Part shown: positions 1 through 12,001 of the stretch, in pieces
Layout: every line of letters starts with the position of its first letter
Position numbering within the stretch: the first letter of the stretch is position 1
From: Beverwykella pulmonaria
Lineage: Eukaryota > Ascomycota > Dothideomycetes > Pleosporales > Melanommataceae
NCBI GenBank assembly: GCA_001599595.1
Contig: BCHH01000009.1
Span: 794,099 to 858,098 of the forward strand
Reading direction: 5' to 3'
Length of the DNA: 64,000 nt
The notes under the pieces: generated by a model
What the model saw: the letters and a program-made list of their open reading frames with translations, nothing else
Told to the model about the DNA's origin: nothing
Database searches by the model: none
Made by a program: the position numbers and the translations under genes

Positions 1-20
1 TGGCGCCTTCTTTTTTGTCG

Positions 21-2357
21 ATGCTCGGGGCATACGCTCTCACAGCACTTGTCACTCTTTCACAAGGCGTGTCTGCTGATGCCACATACATCGGCGGCGC
101 CACGGTGTCCAGCACAATCCTCGTTGTAGCGCGGGACCAGCTGTCGGCTCAAAACGGTGCCAGTCTTGGTCTACAGGGCTATGGCATTCCCTACGAAACA
201 TTACTGGTGCCCAAGGAAGGTGTAACCTCCCTACCAGTCCTCAACTCTACAGCCACTCACGGAAATTACGGAGGAATTGTGGTCGTGAGTGAAGTTGGCT
301 ACAATTACGACACTCAATACTACAGCGCTCTCACAAGGGCACAATGGACTGCTCTTTGGAATTACCAGACTCAATTTGGAGTACGAATGGTCCGGTTGGA
401 TGTCTTTCCGACAAGTGACTTCGGCGTTTCGAGTCTTGGTGGAAATGTCAAGGACGAGCCAGTTGTCTTTACCAACATGACTGGTTTTGCGACAGCAAGC
501 CTGAAGACGTAAGTCGCCACTTTTTTTTTTTAACTCCGGCTAAACTGTAATTTCTTTCTGCTTCAATGCCCTGCGATTCGCAATGCAGTCAATTTACTCC
601 ATATGAAACTCATGACTAATCGGGTTGGCAGGAACGCAAACGTGAGCATCGCAAACATCTTCCACACTCCGGCAACAATCACAAATTCGTCGATAGCATG
701 GGAAGTCGCCAAGTTCTCTGGTTCTGGTACCGCTGCCGTCATCAATCTCATTGGGGGCCGCCAGCAGATGGTATGGTTCATGCCATTTGCGCTCGATTGG
801 GCCGGATCAAGCAATTATCTTCAACATGCATGGATTCACTGGGTCACAAGAGGTGTATACGTTGGATTCCGAAGGATTTATCTCAACACTCAGGTTGATG
901 ACATGTTCCTGGAGACACCCCTATACAGGCCAGCGGGTCAATCGTACCGCTGCAAGCCCGATGATCTCTCCCTGCACGTGGACTGGCAGACAACACTCAA
1001 CGCGAAGTTGCCAAAAGGATCCGAATACTTTATTGAGATTGGCCACAACGGAAATGGTGATATTGAAGCCGCCACTGACACGACTGATGGTGCAACGGCG
1101 TGCAACCCAGCTTCGGGTATTGAGTATCCCGATCAAATCGACGGACCACCAGACTACACCAAGCCTCCAGGTACCGGCAAAGATATCTGGCCGACGACTC
1201 CCACGACGTATGGCTGGACTGACGCCTGTGTCGAAATCGATGAGCTCCAGAACTGGTTTGCGGACGAGAGCAATCGCGATGCTTTTGCGCATATTTCTCA
1301 CACATTGTAAGCTCCCCGCAACTCAATATCTGAACTATCTAACATTTTCATAGCACTCACGAAGATTTGACCAATGCTACGTACTCTGATACCTCAAAAG
1401 AAATTACCTTCAACCAAGCGTGGCTTAAGCAAGTGGGTCTTAGTGCCGCTGCACGTTTCAGTCCCAAGGGTATCATTCCTCCTGCGATCACAGGCTTGCA
1501 CAACGCAGATGCACTAAAGGCGTGGTTGGACAATGGTATCGTTAACGTCGTCGGTGACAATACGCGACCACTACTCTTGAACACCCAGAACCGATTCTGG
1601 CCGCTCGCTTCAACTGTAGCAGCGAACGGATATGCCGGTGTCAACATTATGCCGCGATGGGCCACCGTCATCTACTATAACTGCGATCTCCCCGCTTGCA
1701 CTTTGCAGGAATGGATTGATACCTCAGGCGGAAAGGGTACCTTCAACGATCTGCTCACCGATGCGAAGAACACGGCCATCCGTAACTTGATGGGTCTGCA
1801 TTGGGACGCGTAAGTTTTGCTCACCTGGGCAATGCCTTTTGACATCGCTTACTCATTGTTATTGCTAGTTACATGTTCCATCAAGCCAACCTGAGGGTCA
1901 ACGACGTGCCGACGACCACTGTCAATGGCAAGAAGGGCCAATACTCCCTCCTCATGACCTGGGTCGAGACCATGACCACAGAAATGATGCGCCTGTACGT
2001 GTTCCTCTCCCTTTCCACATATCAGACTTACTAACAAACCCCAGTACCACCTGGCCCTTCAAGACGCTCAAGCACGACGATCTGGCCGCTGCCTTCCTCG
2101 CTCGCCAGACTCGTGATCTGTGCCGACCCAGCATGACATGGCAGACTTCCGCAGACGGCAAGGGCATCGATAGCGTGACCGTCTACACCGCCGGAGGCAA
2201 CAAATGTGACACCACAATCCCTATTACCCTCCCCGGAGCCGTCGCTGCCACCACCGGCGCAACAAAGGAGCAGCTTGGTACTGACCCGCTCACGCTCTGG
2301 GTCACAATGAGTGGCGCGTCGCGCACGTACAAGTTCTCTAAGGCTATTCCTCTATAA
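21..2357 (+). CDS. agd3: Agd3-like polysaccharide (galactosaminogalactan) deacetylase, CE18 family
   Basis: Five exons: 21-508, 632-1306, 1354-1809, 1869-1994 and 2045-2357, about 685 residues. The frame joins cleanly at every GT-AG pair. The ATG at 21 is followed by a signal-peptide-like stretch, but the frame is open to the window edge, so the true start may lie upstream. The N-terminal third resembles the carbohydrate-binding part of Agd3. The deacetylase core shows the Asp-dyad motif NTQVDDM (codons near 895) and the zinc-binding HTFTHE motif, created exactly by the exon 2/exon 3 junction. A later PRWATVIYYNCDLPACT stretch and MFHQANLR are also typical. In Aspergillus this secreted enzyme removes acetyl groups from GalNAc in galactosaminogalactan, which makes the polymer positively charged and adhesive. 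The next gene downstream, on the same strand, is the GH114 gene ega3, which supports the assignment. Confidence 0.88.
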
Positions 2358-3974
2358 GTCTCTAGAAGCACTTATGTACATATACCCATCTCGTAGAGCT
2401 AGTGCGAAGAAAACGTGACTTAGGATTCGAAATTGGTAATATAAAAGGGCATCGGGTTTCGTTTCATTCACTTCGCTATATTATATTCTGGGCATGGTAT
2501 GGTTACAGTAGCATTATTGTACATATGTCTATCGCTAGAGTTTGTGTTGCTTGCATATAGTTGCGTCGCGTTCAATGTACATATTTGACCTCACGGTTGC
2601 ATCTTTGAATGCGCTGTTTGTCTTATCCTATATTGCCGTGGCTTGCGCGATATTTACAGCTACTCCCAAGCTCTACATCAAGAGGTGCTGCTGGGCACTT
2701 TCTCTACAATGTTGAGAGCTGTAACGTCGGGTTGCGTATGTCATTGACCTGCATAGAAATTGAACTTGCGACTCTCGTACGGCGGAGAGTCGACTTGCAG
2801 TTCGAAGACTATACATCAGTCGTGCAACAATGAAACACGAGTATTGAACCTCGTACTTATAATCAACCTCGGCTCTACATTTACGCATGATACACCATGG
2901 ACCTTCGAAAATACGAAGCACTCGTTCCAGCAAGTTGTCGCTTCATCCCAATCAAGCCTAGCCTGCTCCTGCGCCGGCAGCTACCCCTAATCTCAGTCCG
3001 GCTAAAGCAAAGCTTGGTCTCCCCTAACAAGGACCCGCAGATCTCACCACCCTTTGAGGATCATTCGTATCTGCCGTTCGTTCACAGAGCTTATTTTGAC
3101 CCTCACGCACCTCCTCACCCTCTCTCTCCTCCTCTTCATTCCTCTAGAATAATGAATCGTCGAACGAACATGCGGTGTGGTTAACAACGAAACAATTGGA
3201 CCGGAGACACGGCCAGCTTACTCTCACTCCACCCATTAACGCACAGCCACAATATACAAAATCGGAGCATTAATCTGGAACGGAGGGTGTTGGTGGCTGA
3301 TCTGCTGGAATTAATATATCTCGTTTGGATGTTGCCTTCCGCTTCATTCATGGATTGGTTTCTCCTTGAGCTTTTTCCTTCGCGTCGCGTGGCACCATCT
3401 TTTTCTTGGCCACAACATCAACATTGACATTTCTACTCGTTTTGGCAATTGGAGTTGTGGTGAGAGGAAGATACCACGGTTCAACCCTTCTGTCCTTTCT
3501 ACTTCTTAGGCCATTCTGCAAACTTCCCGACGAACCATTCATCCTTCCGTCCATCCGTTCAGCCTCCCATCAAAACCATTACGCCCGCAGCAGACACCGC
3601 GCCACAATCCCAAATTCTCCGCAACCAATCTGTCCACCCCGCGCATAGCACACACAATTATAGCGGTTGGACTTCCTTATTCAACCCTTCCGCAGCGCGT
3701 GTAATTGCGCGGTCAATCTGGAGAATTCCGTGCACCGCCTCTTCAACTTTCTACATCATAACCTTCATTGCAAGACGATCTGGGCCACAAAAGGGAGTAG
3801 CAAATAGACAGACCCAGCCATCTATCCATCGTGAACTTTGCATCGCACCTCAGAACTCAGGTCGACAGACTTTGGACAACGTTTCCTGTTGCGGCTTTCC
3901 TTCCGCCATCGCGTGTCACGTCATCTCTCCAAACTTTTTGAAAACCATCCTCACAACGTTCTCTGCCTTATAAA
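2358..3974. other. Intergenic region between agd3 and ega3
   Basis: About 1.6 kb with no convincing gene; the short open frames here show no recognisable motif. The segment just before ega3 is pyrimidine-rich and likely holds its promoter and 5' leader. A TATAAAA string sits directly against the ega3 ATG, too close to act as a TATA box. Confidence 0.6.
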
Positions 3975-5135
3975 ATGTCTTCCAAACACCCCACAACCAC
4001 AGTAACAACCACCTCAGCACGACCTCCCTGGTCCCTCCGCCGGAAACTCCTCCTCGGCTCCATCCTACTCGTCCTGATCCTCGGTCTTGGCCTCGGACTC
4101 GGTCTAGGCCTCACACTCGGCCGCTCCAACGGCGACGACTCCAACGACAATAACAATGGCCCCTCGCCCTCCTCCTCTCCCCTCCCAACACCAAACGCGA
4201 CACTACCCTGGACACCCTCCGTAAATGACACATGGCAGATCATTCTATTAAATAACATAGAATTAACCGACGATGCGACATCCATAACGCCCAACGTGTC
4301 CATCTTCGACATCGACCTCTTCACGACTTCCGCCTCGCAAATCAGCACTTTACATCGCCTAGGAAAGAAAGTAATTTGTTATTTTTCAGCCGGGAGTTAT
4401 GAGCCTGGAAGACCAGATTCGGGGGACTTCAAAGAGGAGGACATGGGCAAGGAATTGGATGGGTGGCCGGGGGAGCGCTGGTTGAGGCTGGGGAGTAGTA
4501 ATGTGAGGGCGATCATGGAGAAGAGGGTTAGGCTAGCGGGCGAGAAGGGGTGTGATGGTGTGGATCCTGACAATGTTGATGGTTATGTGAGTGCACTGTT
4601 TCTATTACAGAGCGTTAGGGAATGCGAAAAAAAAAAAAGGAGATGTTGTACATACAAGCTCCAACATCGCTAACCAAAATGAGACGCCGTCTTCGACATA
4701 CTGACCTCCCTACAGCAAAACAAAAATGGCCTCAGCCTCACCGCCAACGACTCTATATCCTTCCTTTCATACCTGTCCTCACTCACAGTCCCCTTAAACC
4801 TAACCCTCGGCCTCAAAAATGCAGGCGATATCATCCCCTCGGTCCTTCCCATCGTGCACTTCAGCGTCAATGAGCAGTGCGTCCAGGAAGCCGAGTGCGA
4901 TACCTTTCACGCCTTCATCGATGCCGGAAAGCCCGTGTTTCATATCGAGTATCCCGATGGTGCCGGGAAGAAGTTGGAGGATGGGACGAGGAAGAAGTTT
5001 TGTGGGGATACAGGCGACGCGAAGGGTAGTGATGGGTTCAGTACGGTGTTGAAGAAGATGAATTTGGATGGATGGGTGGAGTATTGTGATGGGAGTGTCG
5101 AGACGACGGCTATCAATGGGACGGAGTCAAGGTGA
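3975..5135 (+). CDS. ega3: Ega3-like endo-alpha-1,4-galactosaminidase, GH114, type II membrane protein
   Basis: Two exons, 3975-4586 and 4716-5135, joined in phase 0 across a 129-bp intron with a CTGAC branch site; 343 residues. A short cytosolic N-terminus with basic residues precedes a Gly/Leu-rich transmembrane anchor (about residues 26-48, a striking LGLGLGLGLG run), then a Ser/Asn/Pro linker. The catalytic domain begins at TWQIILLN and carries family landmarks: CYFSAGSYEPGRPD, GVDPDNVDGY with the expected acidic catalytic position, and HFSVNEQC with the second acidic residue. GH114 Ega3 in Aspergillus cleaves GalN-GalN bonds in deacetylated galactosaminogalactan at the cell surface. The reading frame is intact to the TGA. 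It lies downstream of agd3 on the same strand. The first exon runs through an A-rich intron start that could confuse gene callers. Confidence 0.9.
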
Positions 5136-8100
5136 GCGAGATGTTGGAGATATGTGCGTTTCGCGGTGCAAAGTATGGGATAGAATAATGGCAGAGGTCT
5201 CCACACCCACTCACTCACACACGATGCGTCTAGAAGAAGCAGAACAAAGACTCCAGAGATCTTCTTCTTTGCGAACAGATTGCAAAGTCATGCGCATCAC
5301 CCTAACGAAAGCCCGCCCTACGCAATGGTCGAGAACACTGCAGGTACACTCCAATACTCCTGTTCTAGAACTTGTAGAAGCTAAACTTTCGGCCAAGCCT
5401 CTACTGGTATGGAAATGCGGGGTGCGTATACGAGTTGTGGGGTGCAGGCTTGGAAGATACAGCACCTGGGCGAAGGCCTCGTCAGCTCAATTAAGCACAT
5501 ACAAGATCTCTTTCGGCAGAATCTAAGCCTTGTTGTTGCTCTGGGAGCGGCGGTAAAGAACCTTCGATGTGGGACGCCACCGGATTGGGAAATCGAGCGA
5601 GCGTCACAATTCCAATGTGAAGTCGGTGATGTGATACACACCGACTCGTTTCAAAGTTGTGATTTTGCGTCTTTTGCAATGTGGATGACGCATATGCCGG
5701 TATACCGAAGCCCAACTTCCGTGCGGCCGCAGCCCGGTGGCTGACAAGAAAACGTGAACTTACCACGATCCCATCTCTTACTCGCTGCACGTTATTGACA
5801 AAAGATTTTCAGATCAGCCGGGCAAGCGAGTCCGGGGAAAAGAGCATGCGCTAGGCATGTACCGAACCCAGATTGTTGAGACGCAATAGTGTCGGCTGAC
5901 ATCGGTGGCGTCCGCGAACCCAGTCTAACCGCAACACAGAGCTCGGAGTATGCCCTTGGAATGGGGTAGAATAGTTGGAGAATATTCTAGAGCGACAGTA
6001 GAGCCGTTTTGCGTTGCGTTCATGGATAGGCGTTAGCTCCCGTCGGTAGCGCCAGGAGGCAGGGATTATCCAACGGTTGATTACGGATCAATCCTTCGAG
6101 ATCTTGATGCATAGAGATTTCTTTAAAACGTTCGCAATAGCATTGGCGGACATTTGCCATACCGAGGAACGAGTCGCCCGCGAAACCGAAACTGAAAGGA
6201 CAGGGTGTACGCGTCCTCAATTCGAAATGCTTCATCGTTGAGTGGAAACAATTATTCGAGAACAAAATCTTAAAAGATTTCAAAGTGCTGCATCGGTGTC
6301 ATCTCCGAACGGGATGCGGCCGCAGCTCGCTCACACAACCTTGAGCCATTTTTGAGGCAACAGTGACGTGAGACTTTTTATTCCAGTCATTTTGGGGTAA
6401 ACAACAGTCTGAATAGTTAGCTGAACCTAGGCGAATGGTTTAGATCATGCCGGAGCCAAGGGTCTAAGCATCCCAGGTGGACTTCCACGTAGACTCCGAT
6501 GAGAATGTCATCGTCTCATCGACACTCCGCTAGGATAACGCTAATTCATTGTGTTGATTTATCCTATTCTCCGAGAAGGTGAACGCCAGGAGGACACTTC
6601 GGTTGCACCTGGTAATGGTTGTCGTTCGTTTTACTCCATTTGGAAGGGTTTGAACCAGCATGACCACATGCAGGCGATGCAGTCCAGTCCTTTGGGTGCT
6701 TGACACGGTACTCAAGCTTTCTGAGGCCGACAGGGGAGCCTGGAAAATTTGCTCATGTCATGAACCATTCGTAGATCGATTCTGCAACTCAAGTTTTCGG
6801 TACTGTGATAGCAAGGGTTGATGGCGAAGAAGGAGGCCGCGTAGATCCTTGAACTAGCATAATTGCAGCCCAAAGTGACGAGATTCACAGCTGTAACCTC
6901 GTTGCTGAGCTATGGGTTGCTAGCATCGATTCTGATCCGAGTTCTAATGGTGGCGTGCTCCGTTCTAACTTGGCAATATGTTCTCCTCGTGTACGATTCT
7001 CAACGATGTCCGAAGCTGAACGACACGAATTGGAATCAGGTGATGAGTACGGGGAGCTGCGAACCGTCCTCGGCAAGCAGAGCCGCAAAATGCAAAATGT
7101 ATTTGCATATGCATTCAATTTTTCGCGCAAGGCCAGGTAAGGCAATGATCTTAGTTGCTCAGTCAAAACCCAGAAATCTCTTCGTAGAAAAGGTAGAGAC
7201 AGACATAGCGGTGAGCAAACACTGGTGGGAAATTGATATTAGGGCTGGGGGTGTCGGTAAAAGTGAGAGAGCGAAGTGGGACCTCTATTACCCGTCTTCT
7301 GTTGACATCAGTCACCAAAGAGAGGTTGACATCCCGTTGTAATTCATACAAGACGGTTGGACATTCGGTACTCGCACAATTCTTGAAGCAATAGACTGTA
7401 GTTCATAGTTCACAGAGCAAAGACTGGGTGCAGTGGCGGTACTTAGATCAGTATCAGCGCTAGAAGCGGAAACTCTAGGCCTTCATTGCATCCGTATAAG
7501 CAGGTAGAAGCTGCGTGTTCTCCCATTCTTGTCGTTCTTAGCTCAGGCGGTGGCTATTAGCACAAGAGGGGTGGGATGTGCGGGGAGTTAGACCAAAAAT
7601 GCAGAGTGTGCGCTACACTACCATGCAGCCCATGCAATGCTTCTGCGGCTGATAATCCAATGGCACGGGTGGCCAGGATCTAGGGATCTCCATGAGGCTG
7701 GGGCGTCGGTCCCAACAACGGGAAAGCCTAAACTGGCAGGGCAGAAAGAAAAACTGCCCAGCGCAAGGCCATATTTGCCCTGTGGGACCATGGCTATGCG
7801 GCGAAAATTACCGAGAGCGACGAGATAAATCGTGGTAGGTCATATTGAAACCTTTGCTTCTTCTGCGGCCTTCTGAAGCTTGCAGAGCCGCCGGCAGTGA
7901 ACGCCACGTCAACAAGATGGCCGAGGTCAACCTGGATACGTTTTGCGGGGGCAAATTACGTCTCATTAACATAACGCCAGAGAATATATGGAGAATGAGG
8001 GTTGTTGGCGCCGGTGAAGGGGCGATGCAGCAGAGTTGATGCAGAAAGATGAAGAGGTAGGGTTGAAATAAAGTGATCACGCGAATTTAGCGCGCCAACA

Positions 8101-8629
8101 TGGGGCTAGTGCAGTGTGTGTGCAGGGGACATTCACCAGGCTTTGCCTCCAGATCTTGCTCTGCTAAAGCGGCGAGAGTTTAAGTCTTCTGACGGCCAGA
8201 ACGAGAATCACTGGGCATCGTTGTAAAGCTTCTCCGTATTTCGCGGGGGAAGGGCAGGGTTGTGGCGATCGTTGCTTGTTTTGCAATTGCGCGAGCTTAT
8301 TCGTCCTTTCTCGTTGTTTCTGGGGGTAGACTCTCTAGATTATCCCGACGGACTCGCGGTCCGCATATGAGATGAGGATAGCGCCTCTGCTGTCACCACA
8401 CGCCTCTCTTGGTCATCCTTACGCCTTGTCACATCATCCAGCCCCTGCTCACCCTCCCAACCGTAACCAATACCCAACCAGCAACCTGCGATCAGCATTT
8501 TGCAGTGACTTCCTGGCCCAAATCCGCCAGACCAGACCAGAATGGTTGATAGGAACAGGAAGATGAGCTTCGGTCATGGAGAGACGTATCGTAACAATAG
8601 GTCTCCCGACAGACGGCCACGTTCGGTTG
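5136..8629. other. Gene-free stretch inside the GAG cluster
   Basis: About 3.5 kb in which every frame is broken by stops and no open frame longer than about 160 codons looks coding. The longest (6863-7342, plus strand) has a hydrophobic start but no family motif. I found no trace of the missing glycosyltransferase gtb3. The region may be degenerate or relocated sequence; I cannot name an element. Confidence 0.5.
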
Positions 8630-9826
8630 CTATGCAGTGGCAGTGGGCTGACCCAGGTCACTCAAATGTGGAGATGCAGGTGAGTCAATTTCCATGCATT
8701 TTATAATTGTGCACGACATCCGCAATACCGGAACTCGATTTCTCACATACGGAGTCCAAAATCGGGACACGATCAAGCTGAGCAGACCATTCAAACAGTC
8801 AACAAACACAGGAAAATACGAGTCGAATTCTGTGTAGTTCTTCGTTCCCATCATCCAAAGGCTGTATCCGACTGCTAAGAGCTTCTGAAGTGCTGTTTCG
8901 GTGTCTGCTGTCCAAATTTGGGACCGAGTGCAGCATCAAGGCGAGCTTATCGTGATCATATGACTGTGTTGCTTGAGTGACTGCATATTCTCGGCAGGTC
9001 CAGTTGACGTAGTTATCCTCGAATATGACGGTGAGGTTGGCGGTTCGGGCGAAGTTTGGGTCGTTAAAATATTGTGCTTCAGGCAGAGCACCCGGATTGT
9101 GGACTTTGATGCACCATCAGCCTTGAATCATGCAACTGCCGATATCAAGTGCCTCCGCCTTTGGATTCCCAGCTACAAAAACGCGGTACTCTGGAAGAAG
9201 GATGGGTGATATAGTGAGGGGGCCCATATATCTAGGGCTACCGACTTCGGTCTTTGGTGCAAGCCACACAATAGACTCAGTGCCGAAATGAAGAGAGTTT
9301 CTTACCAACGAAGCCATCCTTTAAGCCGCGATTACTGTGGACAGCTTCAGAAATCGCTTGCAAATACGAAACGTATTCGGAGGTGTAATGCGTGGAAGTC
9401 TCGTCGAAAAAAATGCCGCTCATAGCCAATGATGGGTCCATATCTCCCCACCCAGTGTACACTGCAATCTCGTCCAGTACCGAGCTCATATTCTTCGTGT
9501 ACCACGTGGTAGCCACATAACCGATAGTACGGACATTGTTCAATGAATTTAATGTTTGAATAGCTTGCGTGTAGACCTCGTTCGGCATCGCGCCTTCCCC
9601 CGGCCCGCTGTACAGATTGACGATTGCCGTGAAATGCACGCGTGGATAGGATGAAGCCCTGGAGTTGATCAAACGCTAATGCCCGTTCAAATGTGCTAGA
9701 ATCTTGGAAAGCGCGTTCGTACATCCCATACACAGGATCCCATGCACCTGCTGATGAATAAACGTAGAGTGAGAGGATGACAGTTGCATTCATAATTGAA
9801 TGCCCGTAGGTTGTGGCAACCGCTTT
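8630..9826 (-). CDS. sph3: Sph3-like GH135 (spherulin-4) glycoside hydrolase, apparent frameshift
   Basis: Minus strand. Exons read as 9826-9723, 9658-9306 and 9103 downward, with introns of 64 bp (9722-9659) and 202 bp (9305-9104). The first junction joins GAWDPVYGM to YPRVHFTAIVN and the second recreates GFVVHNPGALP, both classic Sph3 barrel motifs; SGIFFDE supplies the expected acidic catalytic residues. In Aspergillus Sph3 is required for galactosaminogalactan production and hydrolyses the polymer. Two oddities are visible. Near 8911-8925, after MLHSVP, the homologous frame shifts by one base before continuing as LLAVGYSLWMMG to the stop at 8630; a 40-bp intron (8924-8885) would also restore the frame but is very short. 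No signal peptide or membrane anchor is evident upstream of 9826, so a first exon is missing or lost. It could be a recent pseudogene, or the shift could be a sequence error. Confidence 0.72.
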
Positions 9827-10417
9827 CTAAATTTGAAATCTTTAGAGCGCTAGAGTGATGCGGTTTCTGACAAGCAGGAAGCGAAAGATCGAGATGTGTG
9901 AAGAACGATTGGCTTATGCATCCCAAAGGAGAACGCCCAGGGAAAAGATTTTGGGCGGCAACGGACGCGGCGCAAAATCCGGGGTTCAGGCAGCGAGAAT
10001 GCGCTGGTAGACTGTAAAGAATGGTCAGCTTGTTCGTAAAAATAACGGAATGCTCTGGAGTCCGCGACATTGCGCCCCATAGGGGGTACATAGAGAGCGT
10101 GATGCCATACAAATTGTGCAGGGATTATAACCGATCAAGGAGTATATTCGAAAGTGCCAGACCAAAGCACCAACTTTCCGACCAGAATGATTCGGGATGA
10201 AAAGGCCGGAGCGTGCCAAGGGCGGCCCAGCATAAACGATATTGAATGGACCTGGGGAAAAACTTGCATCGCATATGTTCTGCCTAATTGGGGGCGTGTG
10301 AGTTTTCCTAAGCTTTGACATATATAAGACATTTTCCACGTACCGTCTTGGGGTTGCATTGAGTCAGTCACGTTGCTTCCTGGTCACTTCACTCGCTTCA
10401 CTTCTCCCATTTCCGCC
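9827..10417. promoter_or_regulatory. Divergent sph3/uge3 intergenic region
   Basis: About 590 bp between the sph3 body (minus) and the uge3 start (plus), so it probably drives both genes. A CATATATAAG box at 10319-10328 lies 90 bp before the uge3 ATG and is a plausible TATA element. An unrecognised 5' exon of sph3 may also lie here. Confidence 0.45.
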
Positions 10418-12001
10418 ATGCAGAACTTCTCAGACTCAGGGAGCGCGTCGCCGTCTCCATCAAACTTCTCGTTGTCGGATTCTGGGTCTCCAGAAGCCAT
10501 CAGCACTCCCGGAACGCAGAGATCACTTCTCTTCGACGACGATGTGCCCTCAGACCCTCTTGATATCGGGGGAGGTAACTCTCCCTTTATCATGGTTGTT
10601 GGTGGGCTTGGGTACATCGGCTCCCACACCGTTCTTGAGCTTCTCAAGGAGAACTACAACGTCCTGATCATCGACGACTTGAGCAACTCATACGAGAGTG
10701 TGCTACATCGCATTAAAGCTTTGGCTTCCGAGCATTTTGCGACGCAAGACAGGCCAATGCCCGCCCTACACTTTCGGCAACTCGATTACCGAAGTCCGTG
10801 TATGAGATCCATACTGGCCAGCTATTCGACATATTCAATCAGCACAAAAACAGGAATGCCAATAGATGGAATTACAGCTGCCCTCCCTTGTCGATTCCCC
10901 TTCAACACTCTTCAGCGAACCGATTCTGGTATCGATATGGACTCCGAAGACGCACAAGAAACCGTAGTCAGGCGAGAATCTAGGATATCAGGCGTTATCC
11001 ACTTCGCCGCATATAAGTCGGTGGAGGAGAGCATCCGAATGCCGTTGAAATACTACAGCAACAACGTCTGCGGCCTTGTCGATTTCCTCAGTCTCCTCGA
11101 GGAGTTTGGCATCAAGAACTTCGTCTTCTCCTCGTCCGCCACCGTGTATGGTGAAAGTGCCAACTGTGGGGTCCCACTCCGTGAAGAGCTCTGTGTGCAC
11201 CACCCAGAATCAATCATCGATGAGAATGGATTCGAACGCCAGATGCTTCCCGGAGCCATTGGTCTCACGTCGCCATATGGTCGATCCAAATTCATGTGCG
11301 AATCCATCCTTGCCGACATTGCGCTTTCAGATCCCTCTTGGTCCATAACAGCTCTACGATACTTCAATCCCGTAAGTATAAACTGGCATCAAAGTTGGAT
11401 CGGTGACTGACTTGAATATGTAGGTTGGCTGTCACGAATCCGGTATTCTTGGTGAAGATCCTCGACAGAAACCCAGCAACTTAATCCCTGTGATTGCCAC
11501 AGTCCTCACGGGTACCAAGCCAGTCCTTGACATCTTTGGCACGGACTGGAACACTCCAGATGGAACGGCCGTTCGAGACTTCATACATGTAGTAGATTTA
11601 GCTCGAGGGCATATCGCAGCTTTGGCAGCATCAGCAGCTGGCCGGATCAAAGCCCCATTCCGAGCCTACAATCTTGGTATGTCATTCTTAGCACTGCAGT
11701 CGATATGCATAGAGCCTTTGCTATTTGTGTCCGTGTTGCTAACGCCATTAAAGGTACTGGACGAGGACACACAGTTCGCGAAGTCTTGCAGAGCCTGGAA
11801 AACACATCGAGCCGCGCGATACCTGTCCGGGAGGTTGGTCGGAGAGCCGGAGATGTTGGCTTTTGCGTCGCTGAGGTCCGAAGAGCGGAGACCGAGCTCC
11901 AGTGGAGGGCAGAGAAGACTCTTGCCGACTGCTCAGCAGACGTCTGGAACTTCACTAAAGGCCGATGTGAACCACAAACATCCAACGAGATGCTTTGCTA
12001 G
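10418..12001 (+). CDS. uge3: UDP-glucose/UDP-GalNAc 4-epimerase, Uge3-like
   Basis: Three exons, 10418-11371, 11424-11676 and 11754-12001; 484 residues. The start is the ATG in CCGCCATGC; the open frame extends upstream without another ATG. After a Ser-rich N-terminal extension of about 50 residues comes the NAD-binding GGLGYIGSH, then SSSATVYG, the catalytic SPYGRSK (YxxxK) and ALRYFNP at the end of exon 1. The C-terminal part (VREVGRRAGDVGF, then WNF) is standard for GalE-type SDR epimerases. An insertion of about 45 residues, including a Ser/Asp/Glu-rich piece, sits between the Rossmann N-half and the conserved GVIHFAAYKSVEES. In Aspergillus Uge3 makes UDP-galactose and UDP-GalNAc, the donors for galactosaminogalactan, and is essential for that polymer. 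Its position at the end of the cluster fits that role; a housekeeping GalE is the alternative. Confidence 0.9.

Noticed and set aside
6863..7342. 159-codon plus-strand frame with a hydrophobic start
   Set aside because: No motif, no splice partners and no homology that I recognise; it lies in a stretch dense with stops.
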